Below are positions 8,280 to 16,363 of a stretch of 28,261 nt of DNA, one piece after another. The stretch comes from Acidimicrobiaceae bacterium (GTDB lineage: Bacteria > Actinomycetota > Acidimicrobiia > Acidimicrobiales > UBA8592). The translations under genes and the position numbers were made by a program. The notes beneath the pieces were generated by a model. That model saw nothing but the letters and a program-made list of their open reading frames with translations. It did not search any database and had not been told where the DNA came from. Location of the stretch: positions 1 to 28,261 of the forward strand of contig PBMJ01000034.1 of the NCBI GenBank assembly GCA_002722525.1. Reading direction: 5' to 3'. The first letter of the stretch is position 1. Every line of letters starts with the position of its first letter.

Positions 8280-9104
8280 CTAGCCCAAAGGTTCAGTAGA
8301 AGCAGCTATGTTATCCAATGACGTACGCACAATCATCGTGTACGTATCTGCAATCGCTTTCTCTCTGTGTATTTTTTGCGCTTCGAGCCTGTTGGGGTCA
8401 CTTACAACCTCCATGAAAGCTGCTTTACTCGGGAAGGTATTGAAACGGACTTGGTCCCATTTTCTCCCGTCACCAACTATGGTTCCTTCCACTCCAAACC
8501 ATCCGGAGATTCGCAGCCCGTTCTTAAGAGCTACCTCCGCAGCCTTTTCTTGGTATTTCTCCATATCTGGGGGTGTTTCGTCCATTCGAGTCTCTGGCCC
8601 AAATTTGAGGACATGCAATACGGCAATCGGGCCATCATCTTCTGACGGTGGATGTGAGACGTCTTCCCAATCTGTTGCCGATATTTCTGTGGTTGAATGA
8701 GCTACAGGTAAACATCCCATAACTATGGTTTCTTGCATACCTGCTTCCTTATGGACATGCTTTTCTTTGAAATCTTTTCGCTGTTGCATATCAATGAACG
8801 ACCGTCGTGTTGGATATTTGACTACTGCAATTCTGTCCCAGTTTCGGTAATCTCCTAAAAGTTTTGTCTCAACATCTCCGACGTAGACGATTTCTGCTCC
8901 GATGGCTGCAAGGGGTTCGAGTGGTGTATAGAGATTATCCGCTTCACGACCCGAGATTTTTTGCGAAGAATTATCTGCATATTGTGCAACGTCGTGATAT
9001 TTCATGAGGTTGACCATCCAAATCGGCCCATCTTTATCAGGTGGTGTAGTGGCTAGTCGCAAACCATAGTCATGGTCTATTTGACCATATTTAGGTCCTG
9101 CCAT
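8280..9104 (-). CDS. Tandem DUF1330-like (dimeric alpha/beta barrel) protein
   Basis: A 274-residue protein of unknown function built from two similar halves. Copy 1 (about 26-131) starts DGPIWMVNLMKY and has GAEIVYVGDVE...NWDRIAVVKYPTRRSFIDM; copy 2 (about 157-262) starts DGPIAVLHVLKF and has GLRISGWFGVE...KWDQVRFNTFPSKAAFMEV. Both fit the DUF1330/ferredoxin-like barrel pattern (a hydrophobic N-terminal strand, G-x-x-x-x-x-G in the middle, W-D, then a strand and a helix with F). Such barrels usually form by dimerisation of a single copy, so a fused pair would make the barrel within one chain. The AGGAGG ribosome-binding site is excellent. The ATG shares one base with the dehalogenase stop (TAATG), so it is the last gene of the sulfatase operon. 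There is no signal peptide. Confidence 0.75.
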   Translation of the reverse strand: MAGPKYGQIDHDYGLRLATTPPDKDGPIWMVNLMKYHDVAQYADNSSQKISGREADNLYTPLEPLAAIGAEIVYVGDVETKLLGDYRNWDRIAVVKYPTRRSFIDMQQRKDFKEKHVHKEAGMQETIVMGCLPVAHSTTEISATDWEDVSHPPSEDDGPIAVLHVLKFGPETRMDETPPDMEKYQEKAAEVALKNGLRISGWFGVEGTIVGDGRKWDQVRFNTFPSKAAFMEVVSDPNRLEAQKIHREKAIADTYTMIVRTSLDNIAASTEPLG

Positions 9105-10030
9105 TAGCTTCCTCCTCTTTCTGATGTGTGGGCTATGAAGTCGTTCATGATCGCGGCAAGTTCCTTACTCTTATCTTCCTGTAGGAAATGACCTGCATTT
9201 TCTACAGTGACATGATTCTGCCCTTTGGTTCCAGGTACTTTTGCGTGAAATGGGGCATCTCCCCCTTTGGTGACTGGGTCACTATCGCTGAATGCGAGAA
9301 GAAAGGGCTTTTCGTATTCACTGAGTACATCCCAAGCCTCGATATTGTCTTGACTTGCAGGGTCATCGAGACTTGTTGGGACTAACGACGGGAATATTCG
9401 TGCTCCTGCTTTGTATTCATCTGTGGGGAATGGTGCATCATAAGCTTGAATTTCCTTATCTGTGAGATCTCTGACGCACGCGCTATTGATGAGTTTTCCT
9501 ATTGGGAATTCTGGTGCAGTTTGTGAGAATTTCTGCCAGGCGAGAAAGGCCTCGGTAGCCTCTCCTTTGCCCGTTGGGAGTCCAGTGTTACCTATGATGA
9601 TACGGTCGTAGCGATCCGGTTCCCTTGCTACCAGTCGTAATCCAATTAGGCCTCCCCAGTCCTGACCAAAGAATGTGATGGAAGTGAGATTTAAATGGGC
9701 AAAGAGTAATTCGGCCATCCATTCGACATGTCTTGCATAGGAGTAGTCAGTTTGTTCAACTGGCTTGTCACTTTTTCCAAATCCAACTAAGTCAGGAACA
9801 ATAACTCGGTGTCCTTCGTTAACAAGCAGCGGGATGATATGTCGATAGAGGTAACTCCAGGAGGGCTCTCCGTGGAGTAAGACAATCGGGTTACTGTCGA
9901 TTGGTCCTTCATCGAGGTAATGGATTCGAATCAAACTGCTATTTCTACCGAAGACTTCGGCGTAGTTCGGCTGGAAGGGATAGTCGATTAAGTCGACGAA
10001 CCTTTCCTCTGGTGTTCGTATTGTTTGCAT
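9104..10030 (-). CDS. Haloalkane dehalogenase-like hydrolase (HLD-I type)
   Basis: Alpha/beta hydrolase that should cleave carbon-halogen bonds with water. Diagnostic residues are present: HGEPSW (53-58) with Glu in the oxyanion region, nucleophile and adjacent halide-binding Trp in GQDWGG (D124, W125, matching the numbering of DhlA), a cap-domain Trp in FLAWQKF (W165) that could be the second halide ligand, acid D251 in AFSDSD, and His H281 in NAGHFLQ. The 308 residues are typical. An Asp rather than Ser nucleophile also fits epoxide hydrolases, but the Trp beside it and the HGEP favour dehalogenase subfamily I. There is no signal peptide. An AGGAG ribosome-binding site precedes the ATG. It lies 10 bp after the MBL gene and overlaps the DUF1330 gene by 1 nt. 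Confidence 0.85.
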   Translation of the reverse strand: MQTIRTPEERFVDLIDYPFQPNYAEVFGRNSSLIRIHYLDEGPIDSNPIVLLHGEPSWSYLYRHIIPLLVNEGHRVIVPDLVGFGKSDKPVEQTDYSYARHVEWMAELLFAHLNLTSITFFGQDWGGLIGLRLVAREPDRYDRIIIGNTGLPTGKGEATEAFLAWQKFSQTAPEFPIGKLINSACVRDLTDKEIQAYDAPFPTDEYKAGARIFPSLVPTSLDDPASQDNIEAWDVLSEYEKPFLLAFSDSDPVTKGGDAPFHAKVPGTKGQNHVTVENAGHFLQEDKSKELAAIMNDFIAHTSERGGS

Positions 10031-10040
10031 GAATCTCCTG

Positions 10041-10874
10041 TTACTTTCCTATTTCTACTTTGTGAAGATCGTCACCTAATTCAATCCTTCCGGAAAAATG
10101 CTGGGATGCCATTTCTTTCCACTCTTCACCTTGGCCTGAGGGAAATGCAGGAACGTAATGAGTTAGGATGAGTGTTTCGACTCCTGCTCGCTCTGCGGTT
10201 TGTGAAGCTTCTTCAACAGAAGAGTGGTAACCGCATACATCTTGAAGCCTTTCGATAGGAATCTTCTCGATGATGTCCTTTCGAATAACTGTATGCACGA
10301 GCCCTTTTGCTCCTGTACATAATTTATCCAGACCAGCGCACGGGACGGTGTCGCCTGCGACAACAACAGCGTCACCTTTATAATCAAAGCGAAAGCCGAT
10401 AGTCGGGTAGACAGGACGGTGCTCTGTCGGCTCTGCAGAAATGTTGACGATACCGCCCAATTCCACATTCCCGCTTTCGAGCTCAATGACATTTACAGCG
10501 GGAGGGTCGTTGAGATCAGCATGGTGATTTATTCGATATCCTATGTCGAAGCTGAGAAAGTGCAATATTCTTTCGACTACTTCTTTAGTTCCTGGCGGTC
10601 CTACAATTTGGAGAGGTTTCGGCTTTCCAAATGTAGTTATCCAAGCAGATGTGATGACATCGTTCAGATCAGTTATATGATCGCTGTGAAGGTGGGTGAT
10701 CAATACCGCATCGAGCATATTGGCGGCGCACCCTGATGCCACTAGTCGCATAAGAACTCCTCTACCTGCGTCAACCAAATAGTTCTCTTCACCAGCTTGT
10801 ATGAGGGTCGCTGGCCCAGCTCTATCAGGATCAGGAATGGGTGATCCGGTTCCTAGGAGCGTGATTGATATCAT
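10041..10874 (-). CDS. MBL-fold metallo-hydrolase (RNase Z / AtsA-like)
   Basis: Zinc-dependent hydrolase of the metallo-beta-lactamase superfamily, COG1234-like group. GTGSP (8-12), the metal motif THLHSDH (H61, H63, D65, H66), AGDT, and the C-terminal YHSSVEEA...LILTHYVP complete the expected metal ligands. This group includes tRNA-processing RNase Z and the MBL-fold arylsulfatase of Pseudoalteromonas carrageenovora; the neighbouring true sulfatase makes a sulfatase or phosphodiesterase role plausible here. The 277 residues are shorter than most RNase Z proteins, and I see no clear exosite arm. It is the second gene of the operon: 22 bp after the sulfatase and 10 bp before the dehalogenase. 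GTGAGG lies upstream of the ATG. There is no signal peptide, so it is probably cytosolic. Confidence 0.85.
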   Translation of the reverse strand: MISITLLGTGSPIPDPDRAGPATLIQAGEENYLVDAGRGVLMRLVASGCAANMLDAVLITHLHSDHITDLNDVITSAWITTFGKPKPLQIVGPPGTKEVVERILHFLSFDIGYRINHHADLNDPPAVNVIELESGNVELGGIVNISAEPTEHRPVYPTIGFRFDYKGDAVVVAGDTVPCAGLDKLCTGAKGLVHTVIRKDIIEKIPIERLQDVCGYHSSVEEASQTAERAGVETLILTHYVPAFPSGQGEEWKEMASQHFSGRIELGDDLHKVEIGK

Positions 10875-10896
10875 TTTTTCCTCACTTTAATAGCAC

Positions 10897-13170
10897 TTAC
10901 TGTCTTGCATTCTCCGCTCGGGCATGCGCTTCTTGAGCGTCGGGAACTCTCCGTTGTGCAAGCTGGATTTCTATTTCATAAAGCTTACCTGAATATGGAA
11001 AAGGACCTTGATAAAGGTTTGAGACTGCTGAACCGTGATCGTATCCTATGCTTGCGCCGACTGAGGAAATCATCCGCATATAGAATGGGATCTCAACCGA
11101 CCCTACTGCTTCGCCATCTATGAGTATTGTTATCTCTCCGTTGTCCCCAAAGCGCCGGAATTCAGCTGCCAAATTAGTGTGCCCGGTTGGAACTTTAGTT
11201 GACGACTTTACGATGGAGTGTTGGTCAAAGGAGTTATAGTCGACCACAAAATATCCATTCTGTATAAAGGCTGAGATACCAGAGTTTTGTGTCCCCGTAG
11301 AGAAGAGCACGCCTTCGTCGCCTTCGTTTCTATCGATACGTGCTATCAAATCAAAGCTTCTACCCCCAATAGCGGCGCTGGCTTGGCCGGGAATTGGTGA
11401 CATTGGGGGGCGATAGATGTATTTTCGATTTGTAGGGTGAGGTGACCGGTTTCGAAATCGTGCCCCGAATAGTTCAAATCCCCTATCATCCAAGGGAAGG
11501 ACACCGTGTTTTTTTGCTTCAGCCCACCATAGGTCCTGCAATTCAGTCAGCTTTTGGGGCTCTAATGTTGCAAGGTCATCACATTCAGACCAATCGGCAT
11601 CGAGATTGTATAGCTCCCATTGTTCAGTATCGTAGTCATCTCCTGTTTTATGCCGGCAGACGGCCTTCCATCCTTCTGAAATAATCGCCCTGCTTCCCAT
11701 GTTCTCAAAATACTGGACCGAATTTTTAGATTTCGCAGTTCCGTCTTCAAGGAGGTGAGCAAATGAATACCCAGTTATGGGCAGTTGAGGAATTCCCTTG
11801 AACATTCTTGGCGGAGTGACTCCTAGAAGATCAAAGATTGTTGGAACTATATCGGCGACATTGATGAACTGATTTCGAATGCTCCCTTGTTGATTTTCTG
11901 GTATGCCTTCGGGCCAATGCATAATGAACGGAACGTGGACTCCACCTTCATGAGTATTCTGCTTATACCATTTGAAAGGAGTGTTGCCCGCCTGCGCCCA
12001 TCCCCAAGGGTAGTTAGTGTGACTGTGTGGCCCTCCTATGTCGTCTATCCGACTAATAGCTTCATCAGGGGTCTCTAAAATACCGTTGAAGAACTTCATT
12101 TCGTGCATTACACCGAAGGGTCCACCTTCTTGAGATGCCCCATTGTCTGCGAGAAGAAGGATGATTGTATTCTGAAGGTACCCACTATCTCGGAGCCCAT
12201 GAATAAGTTTGCCGATTTGATCATCCGTGTGATCGAGAAATGCAGCAAATGCTTCTTGCAGGCGCGCTGCGAGTTGTTTCTGATTGTTAGGGAGTTCATC
12301 CCATGGCTGGACGCCAGGATTCCTCGGTGCTAGCTGAGTATTTGAGGGTATTACCCCTAGCTTTAACTGCTGTTCAAACCACCGCTCTCGGAAGGCATCC
12401 CACCCTTCATCGAAGGCACCTCGGTACTTTTCCATATATTTAACTGGGGCCTGATGCGGTGCATGAGTTGCACCAAAGGGAAGATAAGCAAAGAATGGCC
12501 GGTCAGGCCTAATACCTTTAGTATCTGCGATCATTTCAAGCAGACGATCTACTAGATCCTCACTTAGGTGGTAACCCTGCTCAGGTTTAGCCGGCGGAGA
12601 TACGGCGTGGTTGTCGCAAACAAGGTCTGGGTAGAACTGATCAGTTTCGCCTTCAAGAAACCCGTAGAACCGATCGAATCCTCGCCCAAGTGGCCACTGA
12701 TCGAATGGGCCAGCTGCAGAGCACTGCTCCATAGGAGCTAAATGCCATTTGCCGGCGCAGAAGGTTGCGTAACCCTCTGATTGAAGTATCTCCGCAATAG
12801 TTGCCGCTTGGTTAGTGATATGGCCAAGCATGTTCGGGAAACCGGTACGAAAGTTTGATACTGACCGCATCCCCACTGCATGTTGAGATCGTCCTGTAAG
12901 TAATGAAGCCCGAGTAGGTGAACAAAGAGGAGTTACATGAAAGTTCGTGAACTGCAATCCATTAGCGGCTAGCTCATCAACATTCTTGGTATCGATTGAT
13001 GATCCATAGCATCCAAGTTGAGAGAAACCTGTGTCATCCAAAAGAATAATCACAACGTTTGGGGCTTCTTCTCCAGGATGATTTGGTGTCTCGAACCACG
13101 GCTCTGATTCTTTTATGGTTTTTCCTATAGTCCCCTGAAAATTACTTTCCTGATCGGGTAATTTCGACAT
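10897..13170 (-). CDS. Type I arylsulfatase, formylglycine-dependent
   Basis: Hydrolyses organic sulfate esters. The 757 residues have the alkaline-phosphatase-like sulfatase fold: metal-binding LLDDTG (D45, D46), the CSPTR signature with C83 as the residue to be converted to formylglycine, GKWHL (K141, H143), THAPH (H236), and ADNGASQEGG (D342, N343). GNTPFKWYKQNTHEGGVHVPF suits the AtsA-like arylsulfatases, not choline or glycosaminoglycan sulfatases. After about residue 570 a beta-rich region resembling a LamG/concanavalin fold makes the protein long, as in mycobacterial AtsD-type enzymes. There is no signal peptide, so it should act in the cytosol after substrate import. The start has a GGAAAG ribosome-binding site. 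It heads the operon with MBL, HLD and DUF1330 genes. A formylglycine-generating enzyme must be encoded elsewhere. Confidence 0.92.
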   Translation of the reverse strand: MSKLPDQESNFQGTIGKTIKESEPWFETPNHPGEEAPNVVIILLDDTGFSQLGCYGSSIDTKNVDELAANGLQFTNFHVTPLCSPTRASLLTGRSQHAVGMRSVSNFRTGFPNMLGHITNQAATIAEILQSEGYATFCAGKWHLAPMEQCSAAGPFDQWPLGRGFDRFYGFLEGETDQFYPDLVCDNHAVSPPAKPEQGYHLSEDLVDRLLEMIADTKGIRPDRPFFAYLPFGATHAPHQAPVKYMEKYRGAFDEGWDAFRERWFEQQLKLGVIPSNTQLAPRNPGVQPWDELPNNQKQLAARLQEAFAAFLDHTDDQIGKLIHGLRDSGYLQNTIILLLADNGASQEGGPFGVMHEMKFFNGILETPDEAISRIDDIGGPHSHTNYPWGWAQAGNTPFKWYKQNTHEGGVHVPFIMHWPEGIPENQQGSIRNQFINVADIVPTIFDLLGVTPPRMFKGIPQLPITGYSFAHLLEDGTAKSKNSVQYFENMGSRAIISEGWKAVCRHKTGDDYDTEQWELYNLDADWSECDDLATLEPQKLTELQDLWWAEAKKHGVLPLDDRGFELFGARFRNRSPHPTNRKYIYRPPMSPIPGQASAAIGGRSFDLIARIDRNEGDEGVLFSTGTQNSGISAFIQNGYFVVDYNSFDQHSIVKSSTKVPTGHTNLAAEFRRFGDNGEITILIDGEAVGSVEIPFYMRMISSVGASIGYDHGSAVSNLYQGPFPYSGKLYEIEIQLAQRRVPDAQEAHARAENARQ

Positions 13171-13238
13171 CTTATATTCCCAACTTTCCTGCTAATACTT
13201 TACAACTCAAACTTTGGTTGGATCCAAGCGGAATTGGG

Positions 13239-14222
13239 TTAGTTTTTTATAGATGAAAGTTCGCTAAAAGTCCGACGGCAGATAGAGATTTCATGGTCGG
13301 GGTATTTTTGATGAAATGCTTCTGCGGTTTTCTGAATCTCCGCACGGTCTATGCCTGGCATTAAAATATCTACGACCGACCGGCATTGGACAAAAATACT
13401 TTCGGGTGGGAAAAAATCAATCACCTCACTTTCAAGAATCAGACTTTGACCTTTACTTCGGCGAAGAGTAACTCCGGTAACCGACTGGCGGCGGCTAGCG
13501 TTCAACCGATACCAGACAAATTCAAAGAACGAAGTGAGGGAATCTCGAACGATATTCACCTTCGAACCGGGAACAGATCTCCAATGAACGGGGATTTCGA
13601 GAATAGAGAAGTTATGTCGGTACGCGAGGTCAAGGATCTCTGCGTCTTGAGAAAAACCCTTAACTGTTGAAGATCCGAATAGCACTTTGGCAACTGGGCT
13701 TCTGTATGCTTTAAACCCACATTGGGTATCCAAGATTTTATGTCTGGTTAATGCTCGTAGGAAGAAGGAAAATCCAATGGTTATGCATCTTCGCATTCTG
13801 GAAATTCCCTCAGTTTGTGAACCTTCAATGGATCGTGACCCTACGACAATATGGTGTTTCTTAAGTCCATGTATTGCAGGGCCCATTGCAGACAGGTCAG
13901 TGGCCATATCGGCGTCCATTGTTATCACAGTTGAAGAGCTTACTGCTGCAACTCCCACCCTAAGAGCGTTGCCCTTCCCGCTGTTGTTGTCTAACGTAAT
14001 CAATTCCCCTCTTGGGAATCGATTCTCTATCTCTCGTCGACATAACTCACCTGTCCTATCGCTACTTCCATCATCAACGATGATCAGTTCGATGTCTTCT
14101 ACTGGGGTTTGGATAGAACCGAGGCTTTGAAGTAAAGGAAGTATTCTTTCTTCTTCGTTATACGCAGGAATTACAATAGAGACCTTTGCCTTGCTTTTGA
14201 ACAAGAAACTGCAATCGGTCAC
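13239..14222 (-). CDS. Family 2 glycosyltransferase, dolichyl/polyprenyl-phosphate type
   Basis: Transfers a sugar from an activated nucleotide sugar to a polyprenyl phosphate or similar acceptor at the inner face of the membrane. Residues 12-50 show VSIVIPAYNEEERI and IIVDDGSSDRT, followed by MDADMA (D103, D105) and DTQCGFKAY (165-173), the signature shared by dolichyl-phosphate mannosyl/glucosyltransferases. A family-like core ends near residue 240. The rest (about 240-327) is an unfamiliar C-terminal region with IDFFPPES and ILMPGIDRA. There is no clear transmembrane segment. The start is GTG at 14222, 9 bp after the phosphopantetheinyl transferase stop, so the two genes form one unit. Its sugar and acceptor cannot be told from sequence. 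Confidence 0.85.
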   Translation of the reverse strand: MTDCSFLFKSKAKVSIVIPAYNEEERILPLLQSLGSIQTPVEDIELIIVDDGSSDRTGELCRREIENRFPRGELITLDNNSGKGNALRVGVAAVSSSTVITMDADMATDLSAMGPAIHGLKKHHIVVGSRSIEGSQTEGISRMRRCITIGFSFFLRALTRHKILDTQCGFKAYRSPVAKVLFGSSTVKGFSQDAEILDLAYRHNFSILEIPVHWRSVPGSKVNIVRDSLTSFFEFVWYRLNASRRQSVTGVTLRRSKGQSLILESEVIDFFPPESIFVQCRSVVDILMPGIDRAEIQKTAEAFHQKYPDHEISICRRTFSELSSIKN

Positions 14223-14231
14223 AATTGCAGC

Positions 14232-14885
14232 CTATTGTGAAACAGGTATTTCGATTGCGGTCATAATAATGCCTTCGGTAGTTCCAAAAGTTCCTGAAAG
14301 CGTCTTTAGCGAGCTTGGCTTATTTAAGGAGACAGTAAATGTTTGTTTCTCAATATGAAAATTAACGTGTGCGTCGCTAAATCCAAGCCATTCTTTAGTG
14401 ACCGAGTTCCAAGCTTTATATGTAGCCTCCTTAGCTGAAAAGAGTAAGGTGCCTGGATGTGGAATTTCTTTTCCTTTTGCCCTTTGCACCCAATTGAATT
14501 CTTCAGCGTTACTGATTCTTGATAGAACCTTGTGAGGCAATGGCTCGTCCGGCTCTGCATCGAGGCCCAAGCATAAAATTTTGGATGCAGGCGCTATAGC
14601 TGCAGCAGCATAATTTCTTGTGTGGGTTATAGAACCTACTAATCCATCAGGCCAAATCGGTTCATCTCTCAATCCTGTGAGTACCGGAGTAGCTTTAACA
14701 CCAAGTGTTTCTATTGCTAAACGCGCGCATTTTCGTCCACTAACGAAGTCCCAGCGCCGTTTTTCCGAGACATCTTGGAGGATCTTTTCCTCTTCAGGCC
14801 AAAGGTAAGAGTCATCTAAAACAGCGTTGCGAATTTCATAGGTAGCTGTCACTTCCGAAAAGAGAGCAGTTAGTGTTTTTCCCAT
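14232..14885 (-). CDS. 4'-phosphopantetheinyl transferase (EntD-like)
   Basis: Moves phosphopantetheine from CoA onto acyl- or peptidyl-carrier proteins. The 217 residues match the EntD/Sfp-like single-chain form. Motifs: GRKCAR (50-55), PIWPDGLVGSITHT (76-89), the Mg ligands in GLDAE (D109, E111), and FSAKEATYKAW (149-159, E153). Its target carrier proteins are not in the window. The ATG lacks a ribosome-binding site; TACGAT lies 7 bp upstream, which fits a -10 box of a leaderless transcript. A perfect inverted repeat (14911-14928) lies further upstream. It is transcribed before the family 2 glycosyltransferase (9-bp gap), a pairing I cannot explain. An AcpS-type enzyme is unlikely given the EntD-like N-terminal half. 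Confidence 0.9.
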   Translation of the reverse strand: MGKTLTALFSEVTATYEIRNAVLDDSYLWPEEEKILQDVSEKRRWDFVSGRKCARLAIETLGVKATPVLTGLRDEPIWPDGLVGSITHTRNYAAAAIAPASKILCLGLDAEPDEPLPHKVLSRISNAEEFNWVQRAKGKEIPHPGTLLFSAKEATYKAWNSVTKEWLGFSDAHVNFHIEKQTFTVSLNKPSSLKTLSGTFGTTEGIIMTAIEIPVSQ

Positions 14886-14892
14886 AATCTGG

Positions 14893-14928
14893 ATCGTACT
14901 CTACATCCATAAGGAAGAAGTCTTCCTT
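14893..14928 (-). promoter_or_regulatory. PPTase promoter with perfect inverted repeat
   Basis: The sequence AAGGAAGA-AG-TCTTCCTT (14911-14928) is a perfect 8-bp inverted repeat with a 2-nt centre, in the 56-bp gap between gatB and the phosphopantetheinyl transferase. A possible -10 box TACGAT (14893-14898, minus strand) sits 7 nt before the ATG, so the repeat overlaps the expected -35 zone. No T-run follows it on either strand, which argues for an operator over a simple terminator. The -35 itself is not recognisable. Confidence 0.4.
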
Positions 14929-14941
14929 TCGGCCATATTAA

Positions 14942-16363
14942 TTAGTCCGAGATTCGTTCGTTGAGGATTTGGTTTATGACTTTTCCGTCTGCTTGTCCAC
15001 GGGTCGATTTCATCACTTCCCCAACAAAAAATCCTTGTACCTTCTTTTCGCCACCGCAAAAGCGTTCCCATTCATCTGGATAGTCAGTAATAAGTTGATT
15101 TATGAGCGTTTCTAACTCATCTGTATCCACTGCCTCTAATCCAAATTGGGCTGCTACCTCTTGAGGTCTACCTCCTTGTAGCACAAGTTCTCCAAGTACT
15201 TTTTTTGCTTGAGTGCTCGTTAGCTCAGCGCTTTCTTCCATCTGAATTAGACTGGCAAACGCTGTCGGAGTCAGTTCACCTAACCCGTCAGAAAGATTAT
15301 TCGTTAAGTGCTTGATGACTACTTGTGGCGCCGCTCCAGAATTAATTGTTTCTGCTGCGAATCCATCATGACCTCGCTCTACTATGAGTGCTATCTCGGA
15401 GACATCCATCTGGGCTAATGTCGCTAGCTGCATACGTCGCTCAGAAGGGAAACTAGGAAGACCTTGGTCAATCATCTCAATTGTCTCAGTATTTGGGTTG
15501 AGAGGAACCAGATCGGGTTCTTGGAAGTAACGATAATCTTCAGCATCTTCTTTCGATCGACCCGGACGAGTTCTACCATCACTCTCATCCCAGTGGCGTG
15601 TTTCTTGGGAAGGGATCTCACTATTTTCATATAGATCGATCTGACGATTGGCTTCGTACTCTATCGCGCGCCCAAGCGAACGAAGCGAGTTGACGTTCTT
15701 TATCTCACACCTCGTTCGCAATTCATCTTCACCCTCGATCCGAACAGAGACGTTAGCGTCTACTCGAATCGAGCCTTCTTCCATCTTTGCGTCAGAGACT
15801 TCGAGCGCAAGGAGAACACCTCGGAGTTCTTCGACATACTCTTTTGCTTGATCGATAGTTCGTATCTCTGGGTAGCTAACAATCTCGATTAGGGGAACTC
15901 CAGCCCGGTTGTAATCGACTAATGAATAATCAGATCCTGAGATTCTTCCAGTACTTCCGACGTGGACCGTTTTGCCTGTGTCTTCCTCGATATGTGCTCT
16001 TTCAATTCCGATCTTCACTCCACTGGGTAGCTCAAGATAGCCGTCCATATTGGTTGGTTGATCGTATTGGGTAATTTGGTAGTCCTTTGGCATGTCTGGG
16101 TAGAAGTAATTTTTTCTCGCAAATATTGACCGGCCGACTGAACAGTTAAGAGCCCTTCCTAGTTGCATTGCGTATATCACGGCTTTCTCATTCACTACGG
16201 GAAGAGAGCCAGGCAATCCAAGGCAAACGGGGCACACATTGGTGTTTGGTTCATCTCCAAATTGGTTGACACACCCACAGAAGAGCTTAGTTTTTGTTCC
16301 AAGTTCCACATGCACTTCCAGGCCGACGATCAGCTCCCAGTCATCCTTTAGGTTATTGTTCAT
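14942..16363 (-). CDS. gatB: Asp/Glu-tRNA amidotransferase subunit B
   Basis: tRNA-binding and kinase-like subunit of the GatCAB complex that converts Glu-tRNA(Gln) and/or Asp-tRNA(Asn) to the amidated form. The 473 residues are the normal length. The N-terminal catalytic domain has VGLEVHVEL (13-21), the CGCVNQFGDEPNTNVCPVC zinc-cysteine cluster, and KNYFYPDMPKDYQITQY. The C-terminal tail is the YqeY/GatB tRNA-binding region. The ATG overlaps the gatA stop by 11 nt, so translation is coupled. It is the last gene of gatC-gatA-gatB, followed by a 56-bp gap with an inverted repeat. Confidence 0.97.
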   Translation of the reverse strand: MNNNLKDDWELIVGLEVHVELGTKTKLFCGCVNQFGDEPNTNVCPVCLGLPGSLPVVNEKAVIYAMQLGRALNCSVGRSIFARKNYFYPDMPKDYQITQYDQPTNMDGYLELPSGVKIGIERAHIEEDTGKTVHVGSTGRISGSDYSLVDYNRAGVPLIEIVSYPEIRTIDQAKEYVEELRGVLLALEVSDAKMEEGSIRVDANVSVRIEGEDELRTRCEIKNVNSLRSLGRAIEYEANRQIDLYENSEIPSQETRHWDESDGRTRPGRSKEDAEDYRYFQEPDLVPLNPNTETIEMIDQGLPSFPSERRMQLATLAQMDVSEIALIVERGHDGFAAETINSGAAPQVVIKHLTNNLSDGLGELTPTAFASLIQMEESAELTSTQAKKVLGELVLQGGRPQEVAAQFGLEAVDTDELETLINQLITDYPDEWERFCGGEKKVQGFFVGEVMKSTRGQADGKVINQILNERISD

